64,000 nt of DNA from Streptomyces sp. R302 (GTDB lineage: Bacteria > Actinomycetota > Actinomycetes > Streptomycetales > Streptomycetaceae): the NCBI RefSeq assembly GCF_012927245.1, contig NZ_JABBGE010000017.1, positions 62,001-126,000 on the forward strand, given 5' to 3'. Made by a program: the position numbers and the translations under genes. Below are positions 1-7,266 of the stretch, in pieces (within the stretch, counting starts at the first letter, position 1; every line of letters starts with the position of its first letter). The notes beneath the pieces are model-generated. The model saw only the letters and a program-made list of their open reading frames with translations, did no database searches and was not told where the DNA came from.

Positions 1-123
1 GCCCTACGGCCTCCCGTCCCACCCGCCCGCGTGAGTCGACGTGGGAGATGCCGTTCTCTGCCTGTGTCTGCTGAGTAGTCACGCCGCGCACCATGGACGG
101 TGGGCGGCGTTAGCGTCGCGCCC

Positions 124-639
124 TCAGCTCCGCGGCCGGGAGACCCCGGCAACGTACGCGTCGAGTCCGCGCCGGTTGATCGTTTCGCCGGTGATGATCC
201 GGGCGTTGGGAGGCGGGACCGGGGTCTTCCTCTTCGCGCGCGTCGTCTGGTCCCCGCCGATCAGGTGGGTGTTGTCGACCTTCGCGGCGCAGGAGTCGCC
301 CTTGACCTCGTCGTACGGTCGGCGGCAGCCCTTGCAGTAGACCTCGAGGGCCTCGACGCGTTGCTCCTTCTCTGTCTTGAAGGAGCCCCGGTAGTCGGCG
401 ATGCTCGCGATCCGCGGTGTGACGACGATTTCGGCTGCCACCACCCACACGTGCGCCAGGTCGGTCTTCTTCCCCTTCTTGTCTGCAGGCGGCGCGGCCG
501 GCGGTTTCAAGGTCGGCGCCTTCTTGACGGACGGCGCGCCGGGCGCGACGGGACTCTTCGGCGGCGCTGCCGCAGGCGTGAGCCAGTCAAACAGGGCGTC
601 CTGCAGGTGTGAGCGAGGCGGGGCTGTTGGGGTCGTCAC
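124..639 (-). CDS. hypothetical protein with a short CxxC motif
   Basis: A 171-residue protein of unknown function. The N-terminal 60 residues are rich in Pro, Ala and Lys and look disordered. The C-terminal half carries CKGC near residue 102 and one further Cys (DSCAAK), a possible zinc site. The GTG start is preceded by a good GGAGGA ribosome site (AACCGGAGGAACG). It lies downstream of the 0.85-8.5 kb operon, but a strong terminator hairpin (769-799) separates them, so it probably has its own promoter. No family is recognised. That it is coding rests on codon character and the ribosome site. Confidence 0.7.
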   Translation of the reverse strand: MTTPTAPPRSHLQDALFDWLTPAAAPPKSPVAPGAPSVKKAPTLKPPAAPPADKKGKKTDLAHVWVVAAEIVVTPRIASIADYRGSFKTEKEQRVEALEVYCKGCRRPYDEVKGDSCAAKVDNTHLIGGDQTTRAKRKTPVPPPNARIITGETINRRGLDAYVAGVSRPRS

Positions 640-768
640 CGTTCCTCCGGTTGGCTGGAGAGGGGTTGACGCAAGCTTTCAACCCTCTTCACTCACCGAA
701 CGCCAACGGCCGCCTTGTTGTGACACTTGCCGGGCGTATTCACGGCTCCGCCATGGGACGGCAAAGGG

Positions 769-799
769 CTTGGGCCCGCCGTGCTGCGGCGGGCCCAAG
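769..799 (-). terminator. terminator hairpin of the metabolic operon
   Basis: A perfect 12-bp stem (CTTGGGCCCGCC pairing with GGCGGGCCCAAG) with a 7-nt loop. It lies 55 bp after the stop codon of the last gene (854) of the long minus-strand operon. This is a typical Streptomyces terminator without a clear U-tract. Confidence 0.75.
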
Positions 800-853
800 G
801 GTGTGGTTCAGTGCGCCTCGGGCTTCTGGGCGTTGCCTGAGGCCAGGGAAGGG

Positions 854-1318
854 CTAGGCCGGTGCCGGCCAGTTGTGGAAGGTGACGCCGTCACGGTCGC
901 CGAGGAGGCCGTGGATCCCGGCGGCCGGGTAGGGGATGAGTTCTTCCGGAAGGTCGTGATCGGCGAACCACCGCAGCGCCAGGCACTTCTCAGGCTCCAG
1001 GTTCTCGGGCTCGCCGGTGTAGTCGGTGAGCTCGTAGAAGAACCCGATCCGGTCCGGAGTCCCGTCGCCCTGGTGGTGGATGACGGTGTGTCCCAGGGTC
1101 AGGGCGTCCGGAAGGGCGTGGAGGCCGGTCTCCTCGCGCAGCTCGCGAACGGCGGCCTGGAGCGGCGTCTCGCCGGGGTCGAGCTTCCCGGAGGGGGCGT
1201 GCCACTGACCGTATCCGTACGGGCCGCCGCGCTGGGACAGGAGGATCTTGTCGCCTTGGCGGACGACGATGTGAACGTCGACGATGGGCTGCTGAACGGT
1301 GCTCATGGCTCTTCTCAT
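854..1318 (-). CDS. NUDIX hydrolase
   Basis: This 154-residue protein hydrolyses a nucleoside diphosphate linked to some other moiety; the substrate cannot be told. The full NUDIX signature is visible, starting at GKLDPGE and continuing to REETGL with the metal-binding Glu residues in place. ATG 1318 overlaps the stop of the kinase gene (ATGA), so translation is probably coupled. A second ATG twelve bases further in (1306) has a purine-rich AGAAGAG ahead of it and is an alternative. It is the last gene of an operon also holding a nucleotide kinase and a second NUDIX gene, which hints at nucleotide or nucleotide-sugar clean-up. Confidence 0.9.
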   Translation of the reverse strand: MRRAMSTVQQPIVDVHIVVRQGDKILLSQRGGPYGYGQWHAPSGKLDPGETPLQAAVRELREETGLHALPDALTLGHTVIHHQGDGTPDRIGFFYELTDYTGEPENLEPEKCLALRWFADHDLPEELIPYPAAGIHGLLGDRDGVTFHNWPAPA

Positions 1319-1953
1319 CGGGGCTGGGGGACGGTGGGGCTGACGGTAGCGGGCATCTGCTGGAGGTGGAGGAAGATCTGGGCAGCGGCCTCCCTGGGGG
1401 TGAGGTCGGTGGTGTCGAGGCGGAGCACCGGGTAGCCGAGCTGTTCGACGAGCGGGATCGCTTCCTCGTAGAGGGTGAGCTCGCGCTGGGTGTCGGCGGG
1501 GGTGAGCTCGAAGCGGTGACGGGTGCCACGGCCGCTGAGCCGGTTGTGGATGGTGTCGGCCTGGGCGAGGAGGACCACAGCGAGGTCGGGCGCGGGGATC
1601 CCCTCGTTGATGGCGAGGAGGAAGTCGGTGTCGACGCCGTCCTTGCGCTGGAGGACCAAGGTGGAGGGCAGGTAGCGGTCGAGGACCACGGTCCGGCCGG
1701 CGGCGAGCGCGGGCTGGATCTCGCTGTCGAGCTGGTGGTGACGGTCGGCTGCGACGGCGAGGGCGAGCGCGCGGCCGCGTAGGGTCCCGGCGCCGCCGAG
1801 GGCCCTGATGGTCTTGCCGAAGGTGCTGTGGGACGGCTGGGCGGCGGTGTGGACGTGGTGGCCGGCCAGGGCCAAGGCGTCAGCGAGTAGCTGGTGGGTG
1901 GTGGACTTCCCGACGCCGCCGGGCCCGTCGATGGTGATGAACCGACCGCTCAC
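1315..1953 (-). CDS. thymidylate-kinase-like nucleotide kinase
   Basis: A 212-residue P-loop kinase of the dTMP kinase type. The Walker A motif DGPGGVGKST is at residues 9-18, and the DRYLPST motif (the DR(Y/H) nucleoside-monophosphate site) follows near residue 90. Length matches dTMP kinases (about 210). The GTG start at 1953 overlaps the stop of the radical SAM gene (GTGA) and has GGAGG just upstream; longer upstream frames have no support. Sitting in a secondary cassette rather than with housekeeping genes, it may phosphorylate an unusual nucleotide made by its neighbours. That last point is inference. Confidence 0.88.
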   Translation of the reverse strand: MSGRFITIDGPGGVGKSTTHQLLADALALAGHHVHTAAQPSHSTFGKTIRALGGAGTLRGRALALAVAADRHHQLDSEIQPALAAGRTVVLDRYLPSTLVLQRKDGVDTDFLLAINEGIPAPDLAVVLLAQADTIHNRLSGRGTRHRFELTPADTQRELTLYEEAIPLVEQLGYPVLRLDTTDLTPREAAAQIFLHLQQMPATVSPTVPQPR

Positions 1954-3218
1954 GCCGTGACCTCCTGGGCGCCGTGGTTGCGCTCGTGCTGCTCGCGGGA
2001 GATCTGCGCGAGCATCCGGTTCAGGTCGTCGAGGGGGACGTCGCCGAACTGCTGGCCGGTGGTGAAGTTGAACTCGTCGCGGCCACGCATCGCTTCGTCG
2101 GCGCCGTGGTCGGTCAGGTCGACGTCGCTGTAGGTCTGCATGGCGACGGGGTCGTACCCCTGCTTGACGAGGTCGTTGAAGATCGGGGAGCCCGGGTAGG
2201 GGCGGAAGACGAAGGACGAGGCGCGGAAGGTGCCGGGCAGCCGGTCGGACAGGGCCCACAGCTCCTTGATGTGCCGGACCGTCTGCTCGGCTTCATCCCG
2301 GGTCTCGCCGGGGTAGCCGAGGATGAAGTAGCCCTTCACGTTGATGCCGTGCTGGAGCAGGCGCCGGGTGACGGACAAGGTCATCTCGGGGGTGATCCGC
2401 TTGTCCATCGCGGTCAGGATCCGCGGGGCGCCGGACTCGATGCCGAGGGCGACCTCCCGCAGCCCGTTGGTTCGCAGCACGGCGAGAACGTCGTCGTCCT
2501 CGCGGTCGAGGACGTTGATACGGCCGGTCGCGTCCCAGACGTACCGCTCGCCGATCCTCTCCTCGGTGAACGCCATCATCGCGGGGTGGATGACGCGGCG
2601 GACGCCGAGGAACAGGTCGTCGACCGCACGGAACGCCGTCACCCCGTGCGCGGCGTGCAGCTCGTCCATCTCCGCGATGATGTTGCGCGGGTCGCGGGTG
2701 CGGATGGTGACGTCGGTGTTCATGGACGCGGCCGCGCCGCAGAAGCCGCACTCGTACGGGCAGCCGCGCGAGCACACGAGGTTCGCTTCGATCCGGCCGT
2801 CGTCGGCACGGTAGGGGTCCTGCGGCAGGAAGCGGCGGTCGACGAACGGCAGGGCGTTGATGTCGGGCGCCAGCCACGGCTGCTGGTTGCCGTGGAATAT
2901 GCCGAGCTTGGGGTGGGTGCTGCCGGCATCGCGCCACATCACCTGGGGCAGCTCCTGGCGGCGGTGGACGTCGCTGAGGATCGCCGCGGCGCGCGTCTCG
3001 CCTTCGCCGATGATCAGCGCGCCGATGTTGTGGAACCGCGGGTCGCGCAGGACGGTCGTGGGGGCGGCCTTGGCGTGGTGGCCGCCGACCATGACCAGGA
3101 TGTTGGGGTCGAGCTCGGCGGCAATCCTGGCCGTCAGGTCGTAGGTCGGGGCCAGGAGGTTGAAGCCGACCCAGCGCGGCCGCAGCCGGTTGACGATCTC
3201 TGCGGTGTGCCGGATCCC

Positions 3219-3255
3219 GGTCCTGAGTAGCAGCGGTACAGCCGTTAGCGCTAAG
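3219..3255. repeat. left terminal inverted repeat (37 bp)
   Basis: Reads GGTCCTGAGTAGC at the outside and GTTAGCGCTAAG at the inside. It is the reverse complement of 3697-3733 except for two bases. The seven bases before it, GGATCCC, recur after the right end. Confidence 0.9.
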
Positions 3256-3377
3256 GGATGATCTTGGGTCTGCAGGATCCCTAGTCTTGAACAGACTTCT
3301 TGAGAGCGTGGGTGGTGAACCGGGCGGTGTCTGGTTTGGCCGTGTCGTGACCGCGGGTCATCGAACTGCACACCGGT

Positions 3378-3611
3378 TCACCGCCGGACATCTCTTGAGC
3401 GAACTCGGCAACACGGACCCACGTACCGGACGGTGCAGATCTGCAGAGCGAAGCCCAGGCGGTTGTGGTCACCGCGCCGTCTCGCGGTCAGCAGGCGGTC
3501 CTCGTCATCGAGGAAGAAGAAACGCTCCAGCTCAGGGCGGGTCGGCACCTCCTTGAAGGTGCCGTAGGACGCGGCCTGATCATCAGTCAAGAACTCAACG
3601 GGCACGGCCAC
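3378..3611 (-). pseudogene. Tn3-family transposase, N-terminal fragment
   Basis: The first 55 or so residues, including VEFLTDDQAASYG, ELERFFFLDDEDR and RRGDHNRLGFALQ, match the conserved N-terminal domain (DUF4158) of Tn3-family TnpA proteins, which are about 1,000 residues long. After LGFALQICTVRY the frame departs and stops at 77 residues, so no catalytic DDE domain is present. It lies wholly between the inverted repeats and is a deletion remnant. Confidence 0.85.
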
Positions 3612-3696
3612 TGACCGTACGCAGGCAACTACGCGCCAGGTGGGCGGTTTACCGAACCGCGATCAAGCACTTCCCCACACTGACCTGCACCGGAGC

Positions 3697-3733
3697 CTTA
3701 GCGCTAACCGCTGTACCGCTGCTACTCACGACC
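3697..3733. repeat. right terminal inverted repeat (37 bp)
   Basis: Mirror of 3219-3255, followed immediately by the second GGATCCC copy at 3734-3740. The reading frame entering the element here gains a TGA stop (3726-3728) inside the repeat, which truncates the radical SAM N-terminal part. Confidence 0.9.
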
Positions 3734-3936
3734 GGATCCCGAGGCCGTGCGCTTCGGCGTCCAGGACACCGACGTTGAACCCGGCCTGCGCGACGTAGGT
3801 GGCGATGTAGCCCATGCCGAGGACGGGCAACGTGTAGTCATTGACGCGGGCCCGCTGGTCGTAGTCGCGCAGCGGGGCGTTGACGAACAGGGCGTCCAGG
3901 ACTCGGTCCGGGTCGGCGCCGGCGATCAGATCATGT

Positions 3937-4767
3937 TCACGGACCGGCGTGCTCAGTGGTGCGGGCATGGGCCCCCCAGGTGAGTGTGGTCAGGGTGAGT
4001 GCGTGCAGGTCAGCGGGCACGGGGCCCGCCTGGTGGCGCCAGTGCTTCTCGAAGGCCCGGCCGGTCTTGTCGGCGAGCGGCCAGTCCTCGGACGGAGCGA
4101 TCTTCGCCGCCCACGTGCGGACGGCGAGATCGGAATGCGGGTAGACAGAAAAGTCGCCGGTGAAGTCGGCCGCGGCCGCATGAGCCGTCCACGGGCCGAC
4201 GCCGGCGATCGTGGTCAGCGCGGCGGCGAGCTGGTCGGGCAGGAGCTGCGTCCAGACCTCTTCGTGCTCCAGGACCGCGGCGGCCGCGGCCCGGAGCTTG
4301 GGCCGGTGCAGCTTCGCCCCGATGGTGGCGAACGCCTCGTCGTCCAGGCCGAGCACGTACTCCGGGCTGGGGACGACGTTTCGCGTCAGGCCGTTGACGG
4401 TCACGGCCGTGCCGTGGACGTGGCTCCACCGCCGGTAGAGGACACGGGCCTGCTCGGCGCGGACGATCTGCCGCAGGATCGCCGTGGTGACGGCGTCCCA
4501 CAAGGACGGGTTGGCCAGCCGGACGACCGGGCCGAGGTCAGCGAGCTCGACGCGAAGTTCGGCCGGGACGCTCTGCGGCAGAGCGGCGGGGTCCGCCTCG
4601 GTGATCTCGGGCTTGTGGTCGTCCGGCCCCTCGACGCACTCCAGCACCAACCCTGTCGGGCCGAAGGTGGCCATCCAGAGGCCGTCACCAGCGCGGACGG
4701 CGCGTGCCCAGGTGCCGTCCAGCGCCTGGACCCAGGCGGGGTGATCGGTGGTCATGGTGGTGGTCAT
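3937..4767 (-). CDS. HhH-GPD (AlkA-like) DNA glycosylase family protein
   Basis: A 276-residue protein resembling 3-methyladenine DNA glycosylase II. The helix-hairpin-helix with Gly/Pro and catalytic Asp is visible: IAGVGPWTAHAAA followed by YPHSDLAVR, where the Asp fits the family's catalytic position. An earlier segment (NPSLWDAVTTAILRQIV) matches the conserved helix of the family. Known members remove damaged bases from DNA; AlkA-like homologues also occur in biosynthetic cassettes with unknown roles. ATG 4767 has GAGGAG nine bases upstream. The stop lies 32 nt inside the radical SAM start, so the two are co-translated. Confidence 0.87.
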   Translation of the reverse strand: MTTTMTTDHPAWVQALDGTWARAVRAGDGLWMATFGPTGLVLECVEGPDDHKPEITEADPAALPQSVPAELRVELADLGPVVRLANPSLWDAVTTAILRQIVRAEQARVLYRRWSHVHGTAVTVNGLTRNVVPSPEYVLGLDDEAFATIGAKLHRPKLRAAAAAVLEHEEVWTQLLPDQLAAALTTIAGVGPWTAHAAAADFTGDFSVYPHSDLAVRTWAAKIAPSEDWPLADKTGRAFEKHWRHQAGPVPADLHALTLTTLTWGAHARTTEHAGP

Positions 4768-4848
4768 CGGAGTGCTCCTCAGCGGGCGTGGCGGGCGTTA
4801 CGCGGCCCAGCATGCCGGGTCGGGACAGAAGTGACGGGCGGGATGGTC

Positions 4849-5379
4849 TTACCGGTGAGGGCTTCCTCCGGAAGGGCGCTCGTTCGTGAGGACGAGCTGC
4901 GTTCCGCTGTGCCGCGCCATGAGTGCCGCTGCGATCCGCCGGTGTCTCTGGAGCGTCAGGTCACGCTTCCACCCATCCAGAGACCGCACCTCGAAGTGAT
5001 TGTGCTCATCCGGGTTCAGCCGGATCCTCGCGAGTTCCGCCAGGGAGAGCTGGCCGCCGTCGAAGACGATGCCGATCTTCGGCCGGGGCCAGTCGGTGCC
5101 GGCGGGCATGAACTCGACCGTGAGGATCGGCAGATCCGGGGTGAGTACGAGGCCCGTCTCCTCCTCGACCTCGCGCAGCGCGGTCGTAAGCGGGTCCTCC
5201 CCGTGGTCGGCGAGCCCCCCGGGTAGCTGCCAGCCCTTCCCTGTGTACACCGACCGCAGGAGCAGCAGACCGTCGTACGGGTCTGTGATCAGCGCCCCCG
5301 CGTACACCGTGAACGCCGGGATCCGCGCCAGCATCTCCTGCGGCGTCATCGGCAGCGGCCGCAGACCTTCCGCGCTCAT
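4849..5379 (-). CDS. NUDIX hydrolase
   Basis: A 176-residue second NUDIX protein of the cassette, distinct from the one at 854. The signature runs from GGLADHGEDP to REVEEETGL. ATG 5379 overlaps the stop of the UDP-sugar dehydrogenase gene (ATGA), so it is translationally coupled to it. With the dehydrogenase as neighbour, a nucleotide sugar or its oxidised product is a reasonable substrate guess; this is inference. The longer frame upstream lies inside the dehydrogenase gene and is rejected as a start. Confidence 0.9.
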   Translation of the reverse strand: MSAEGLRPLPMTPQEMLARIPAFTVYAGALITDPYDGLLLLRSVYTGKGWQLPGGLADHGEDPLTTALREVEEETGLVLTPDLPILTVEFMPAGTDWPRPKIGIVFDGGQLSLAELARIRLNPDEHNHFEVRSLDGWKRDLTLQRHRRIAAALMARHSGTQLVLTNERPSGGSPHR

Positions 5380-6716
5380 GCGTCCCGGCCTGTCGGGATG
5401 GTCGACGGGCGGCCGATCCAGTGGACCGACCATCCGGCCGCCGCCCACCGGTCGCCGTCGAGGATGTTCCGGAAGTCGACGACGGTCAGCTTCGCCGCCA
5501 GGCCGGCCAGGGCCTCGGGGTTGATCTCCTGGTACTCCGGCCACTCGGTGCCGACGACCACCACGTCCGCGTCGATGACGGCCTCGGCGACGCTGTCCGC
5601 GTACTCCAGCTCGGGGTGACGCCGGGCGGCCGTGGGCAGCGCGACCGGGTCATGCACGGTGACCCGCGCGCCGTGCTTGTGCAGACGGCTGGCAACGGAA
5701 AGCGCCGGGGACTCGCGGACGTCGTTCGTTCCGGCCTTGAAGGATGCGCCGAGCATCGCGACCCGGGCGCCGGACAGCTCCCGGTCGAGGGCTGCGTCGA
5801 TGAGCTGCACCGCGTGCTCCGGGCGGCGGTCGTTCACGGCCTCCGCCGCCAGGAGCAGCGTCTCGGCGTGGTCGACACCGAGCTGCCCGGCACTCGCGGT
5901 GAAGGCGCGGACGTCCTTGGGCAGGCAGCCGCCGCCGTAGCCGATGCCGGGCTTCATGCCGCCGTGTCCGATCCTCGCGTCGATGCCCAGGGCCTCGACG
6001 AGCTGCGCGACGTCCGCGCCGGCCGCGGCACACATGTCGGCCACCGCGTTGATGTACGAGATCTTCAGGCCCAGGAAGGTGTTCGCCGCACCCTTGGTCA
6101 GTTCGGCGGTCTCGGGCGTCATCACGAACAGCGGCACGCCGGAGTCGATAATCGACTTGTACACCTCGCGCACGGTCTGCTCGGCGCGCTTGCTGGTCAG
6201 TCCGGCGATGATCCGGTCCGGGCGCAGCGTGTCGTCGATGGCGTGGCCCTCGCGCAGGAACTCGGGGTTCCACACCACGTCCACGGCGTCCCCGGCCGGG
6301 GCGAGGCGGTGCACCAGCTCGGTCAGCCGCTTCGTGGTGCCGACGGTGACCGTCGACTTGCCCATGATCGTGCACGGCCGTGTCAGGTACGGCGCGAGCT
6401 CGCGGACCGCGCCGAAGACCTGGCCGGTGTCGTAGCTGCGGCCGTCGGAGTCGATCGGTGTGCCGACGGCCAGGAAGTGCACGTCCGCGAACTCGGCGGC
6501 CTCCTGGAGGCTGAGCGTGAACCGCAGATCGCCGGAGGACGTGTACTTGGCTAGCAGCTCCAACAGCCCGGTCTCGTAGATGGGGGCCTCGCCGGCGTTC
6601 AGCGCCGAGACCTTCCCAGAGTCGGTGTCGACGCCGATCACCTGGTGTCCGAGATGGGCCATCGCCGCCGCGTGCGGGATGCCGAGGTGACCACAGCCGA
6701 TTACCGAAACGCGCAT
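5376..6716 (-). CDS. UDP-glucose/GDP-mannose dehydrogenase family protein
   Basis: A 446-residue NAD-dependent nucleotide-sugar 6-dehydrogenase, which oxidises C6 of a UDP- or GDP-sugar twice to the uronic acid. It opens with the NAD fold MRVSVIGCGHLG, shows the hinge segment NPEFLREG and the catalytic Cys in YGGGCLPKD, and ends with FKAGTNDVRESPA typical of the C-terminal domain. Length is normal. ATG 6716 follows AAGGAC by seven bases; the 14-residue upstream extension is unlikely. It would supply an activated uronic acid to the cassette, perhaps to decorate a product. Confidence 0.92.
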   Translation of the reverse strand: MRVSVIGCGHLGIPHAAAMAHLGHQVIGVDTDSGKVSALNAGEAPIYETGLLELLAKYTSSGDLRFTLSLQEAAEFADVHFLAVGTPIDSDGRSYDTGQVFGAVRELAPYLTRPCTIMGKSTVTVGTTKRLTELVHRLAPAGDAVDVVWNPEFLREGHAIDDTLRPDRIIAGLTSKRAEQTVREVYKSIIDSGVPLFVMTPETAELTKGAANTFLGLKISYINAVADMCAAAGADVAQLVEALGIDARIGHGGMKPGIGYGGGCLPKDVRAFTASAGQLGVDHAETLLLAAEAVNDRRPEHAVQLIDAALDRELSGARVAMLGASFKAGTNDVRESPALSVASRLHKHGARVTVHDPVALPTAARRHPELEYADSVAEAVIDADVVVVGTEWPEYQEINPEALAGLAAKLTVVDFRNILDGDRWAAAGWSVHWIGRPSTIPTGRDA

Positions 6717-6811
6717 TGCAGAGTCCTTGTCTGGTCGGGGGCGCACCGGGCGCGGCACGCCCCCGAACGGTATCGGGGCGATGACCCAAGTCCGGCCGCT
6801 CGCACGCCTGT

Positions 6812-7195
6812 TCAGGCCAGGGACAGCGCCGCTTCGCGAAGCGCCGTGACCAGGAAGTCGAGGTCGCCCTCCGTGGAGATGAGGGGCGGCGCGATGACCA
6901 GGCCTTCCGTCTTCGGTTCACCTGCCCCGGTGAACGGGTACAGGAAGACGCCGTTGTCCTCGACCGCCCGCATAAGCGGCCACAGGCTGCCCTCGGTGAC
7001 CTCCACGCCGTACAGGAACCCGCGGCCGCGCACGTCGCGGATCGGGCCGATGCCGTTCAGCTTCCGCAGGCCCTCGCTCAGGTACTCGCCGCGCCTCGCC
7101 AGGGCGGAGAGATCCATCGCCTCCAGGTCGTCCTGGAAGTCCGGCATGGGGCGGGTCGACGTCAGCAGCCGGGGGCGGTCCTTCTCGTAGTCCAC
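6812..7195 (-). CDS. class III aminotransferase C-terminal domain, stand-alone or truncated
   Basis: Encodes 127 residues that align by eye with only the C-terminal small domain of PLP-dependent class III aminotransferases (DVRGRGFLYGVEV, later GLVIAPPLISTEGDLDFL). The PLP lysine and large domain are missing. GTG 7195 has AAGGGGAG five bases upstream, so the piece is probably translated as it stands. The upstream 70 bp carry no further aminotransferase sequence in any frame I could see. It may be a relic of a deleted full gene or a domain kept for some binding role. Without the catalytic lysine it cannot transaminate. Confidence 0.7.
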   Translation of the reverse strand: MDYEKDRPRLLTSTRPMPDFQDDLEAMDLSALARRGEYLSEGLRKLNGIGPIRDVRGRGFLYGVEVTEGSLWPLMRAVEDNGVFLYPFTGAGEPKTEGLVIAPPLISTEGDLDFLVTALREAALSLA

Positions 7196-7266
7196 GTGCT
7201 CCCCTTCCTGGGGTGTGTGCGGTGCGGGGCCGCACACCGGGCGGTGCGCGGCCCCTGGGGTGGCGG

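Larger units (their letters stand above)
3219..3733. mobile_element. Tn3-derived miniature inverted-repeat element
   Basis: A 515-bp element bounded by 37-bp inverted repeats that differ at only two positions (outer end GGTC, inner end GTTAGCGCTAAG; Tn3 ends also finish in TAAG on the inside). It is flanked on both sides by the direct repeat GGATCCC (3212-3218 and 3734-3740), read as the target duplication; two further bases could belong to either repeat or end. Inside is only the N-terminal piece of a Tn3-family transposase, so it could move only with help from a full transposon. It interrupts the radical SAM gene cleanly, and the near-identical ends suggest a recent event. Confidence 0.9.
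1950..3968 (-). pseudogene. B12-binding-type radical SAM protein, split by a Tn3-type element
   Basis: The N-terminal part (3968 to about 3734) encodes a Rossmann-like start (LFVNAPL, then VLGMGYIATYVAQAG) typical of cobalamin-binding domains. The frame then hits a stop created by an insertion. The rest resumes at GIRHTAEIVNRLRPRW at about 3218 and runs to 1950, with the radical SAM cluster motif CSRGCPYECGFC and later GYPGETRDEAE. Removing the insertion and one copy of its duplicated target restores one frame (...HGLGI-RHTAEI...), giving about 500 residues, normal for B12-radical SAM enzymes. These enzymes do methylations or C-C chemistry on diverse substrates. The start overlaps the glycosylase gene by 32 nt; the end overlaps the kinase gene. 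The split gene is probably inactive, although the C-terminal part could start internally. Confidence 0.88.

Noticed and set aside
5376..6758. Start of the UDP-sugar dehydrogenase at 6758
   Set aside because: The extra 14 residues are Pro/Arg-rich and precede the conserved NAD-binding start; ATG 6716 has a proper ribosome site.
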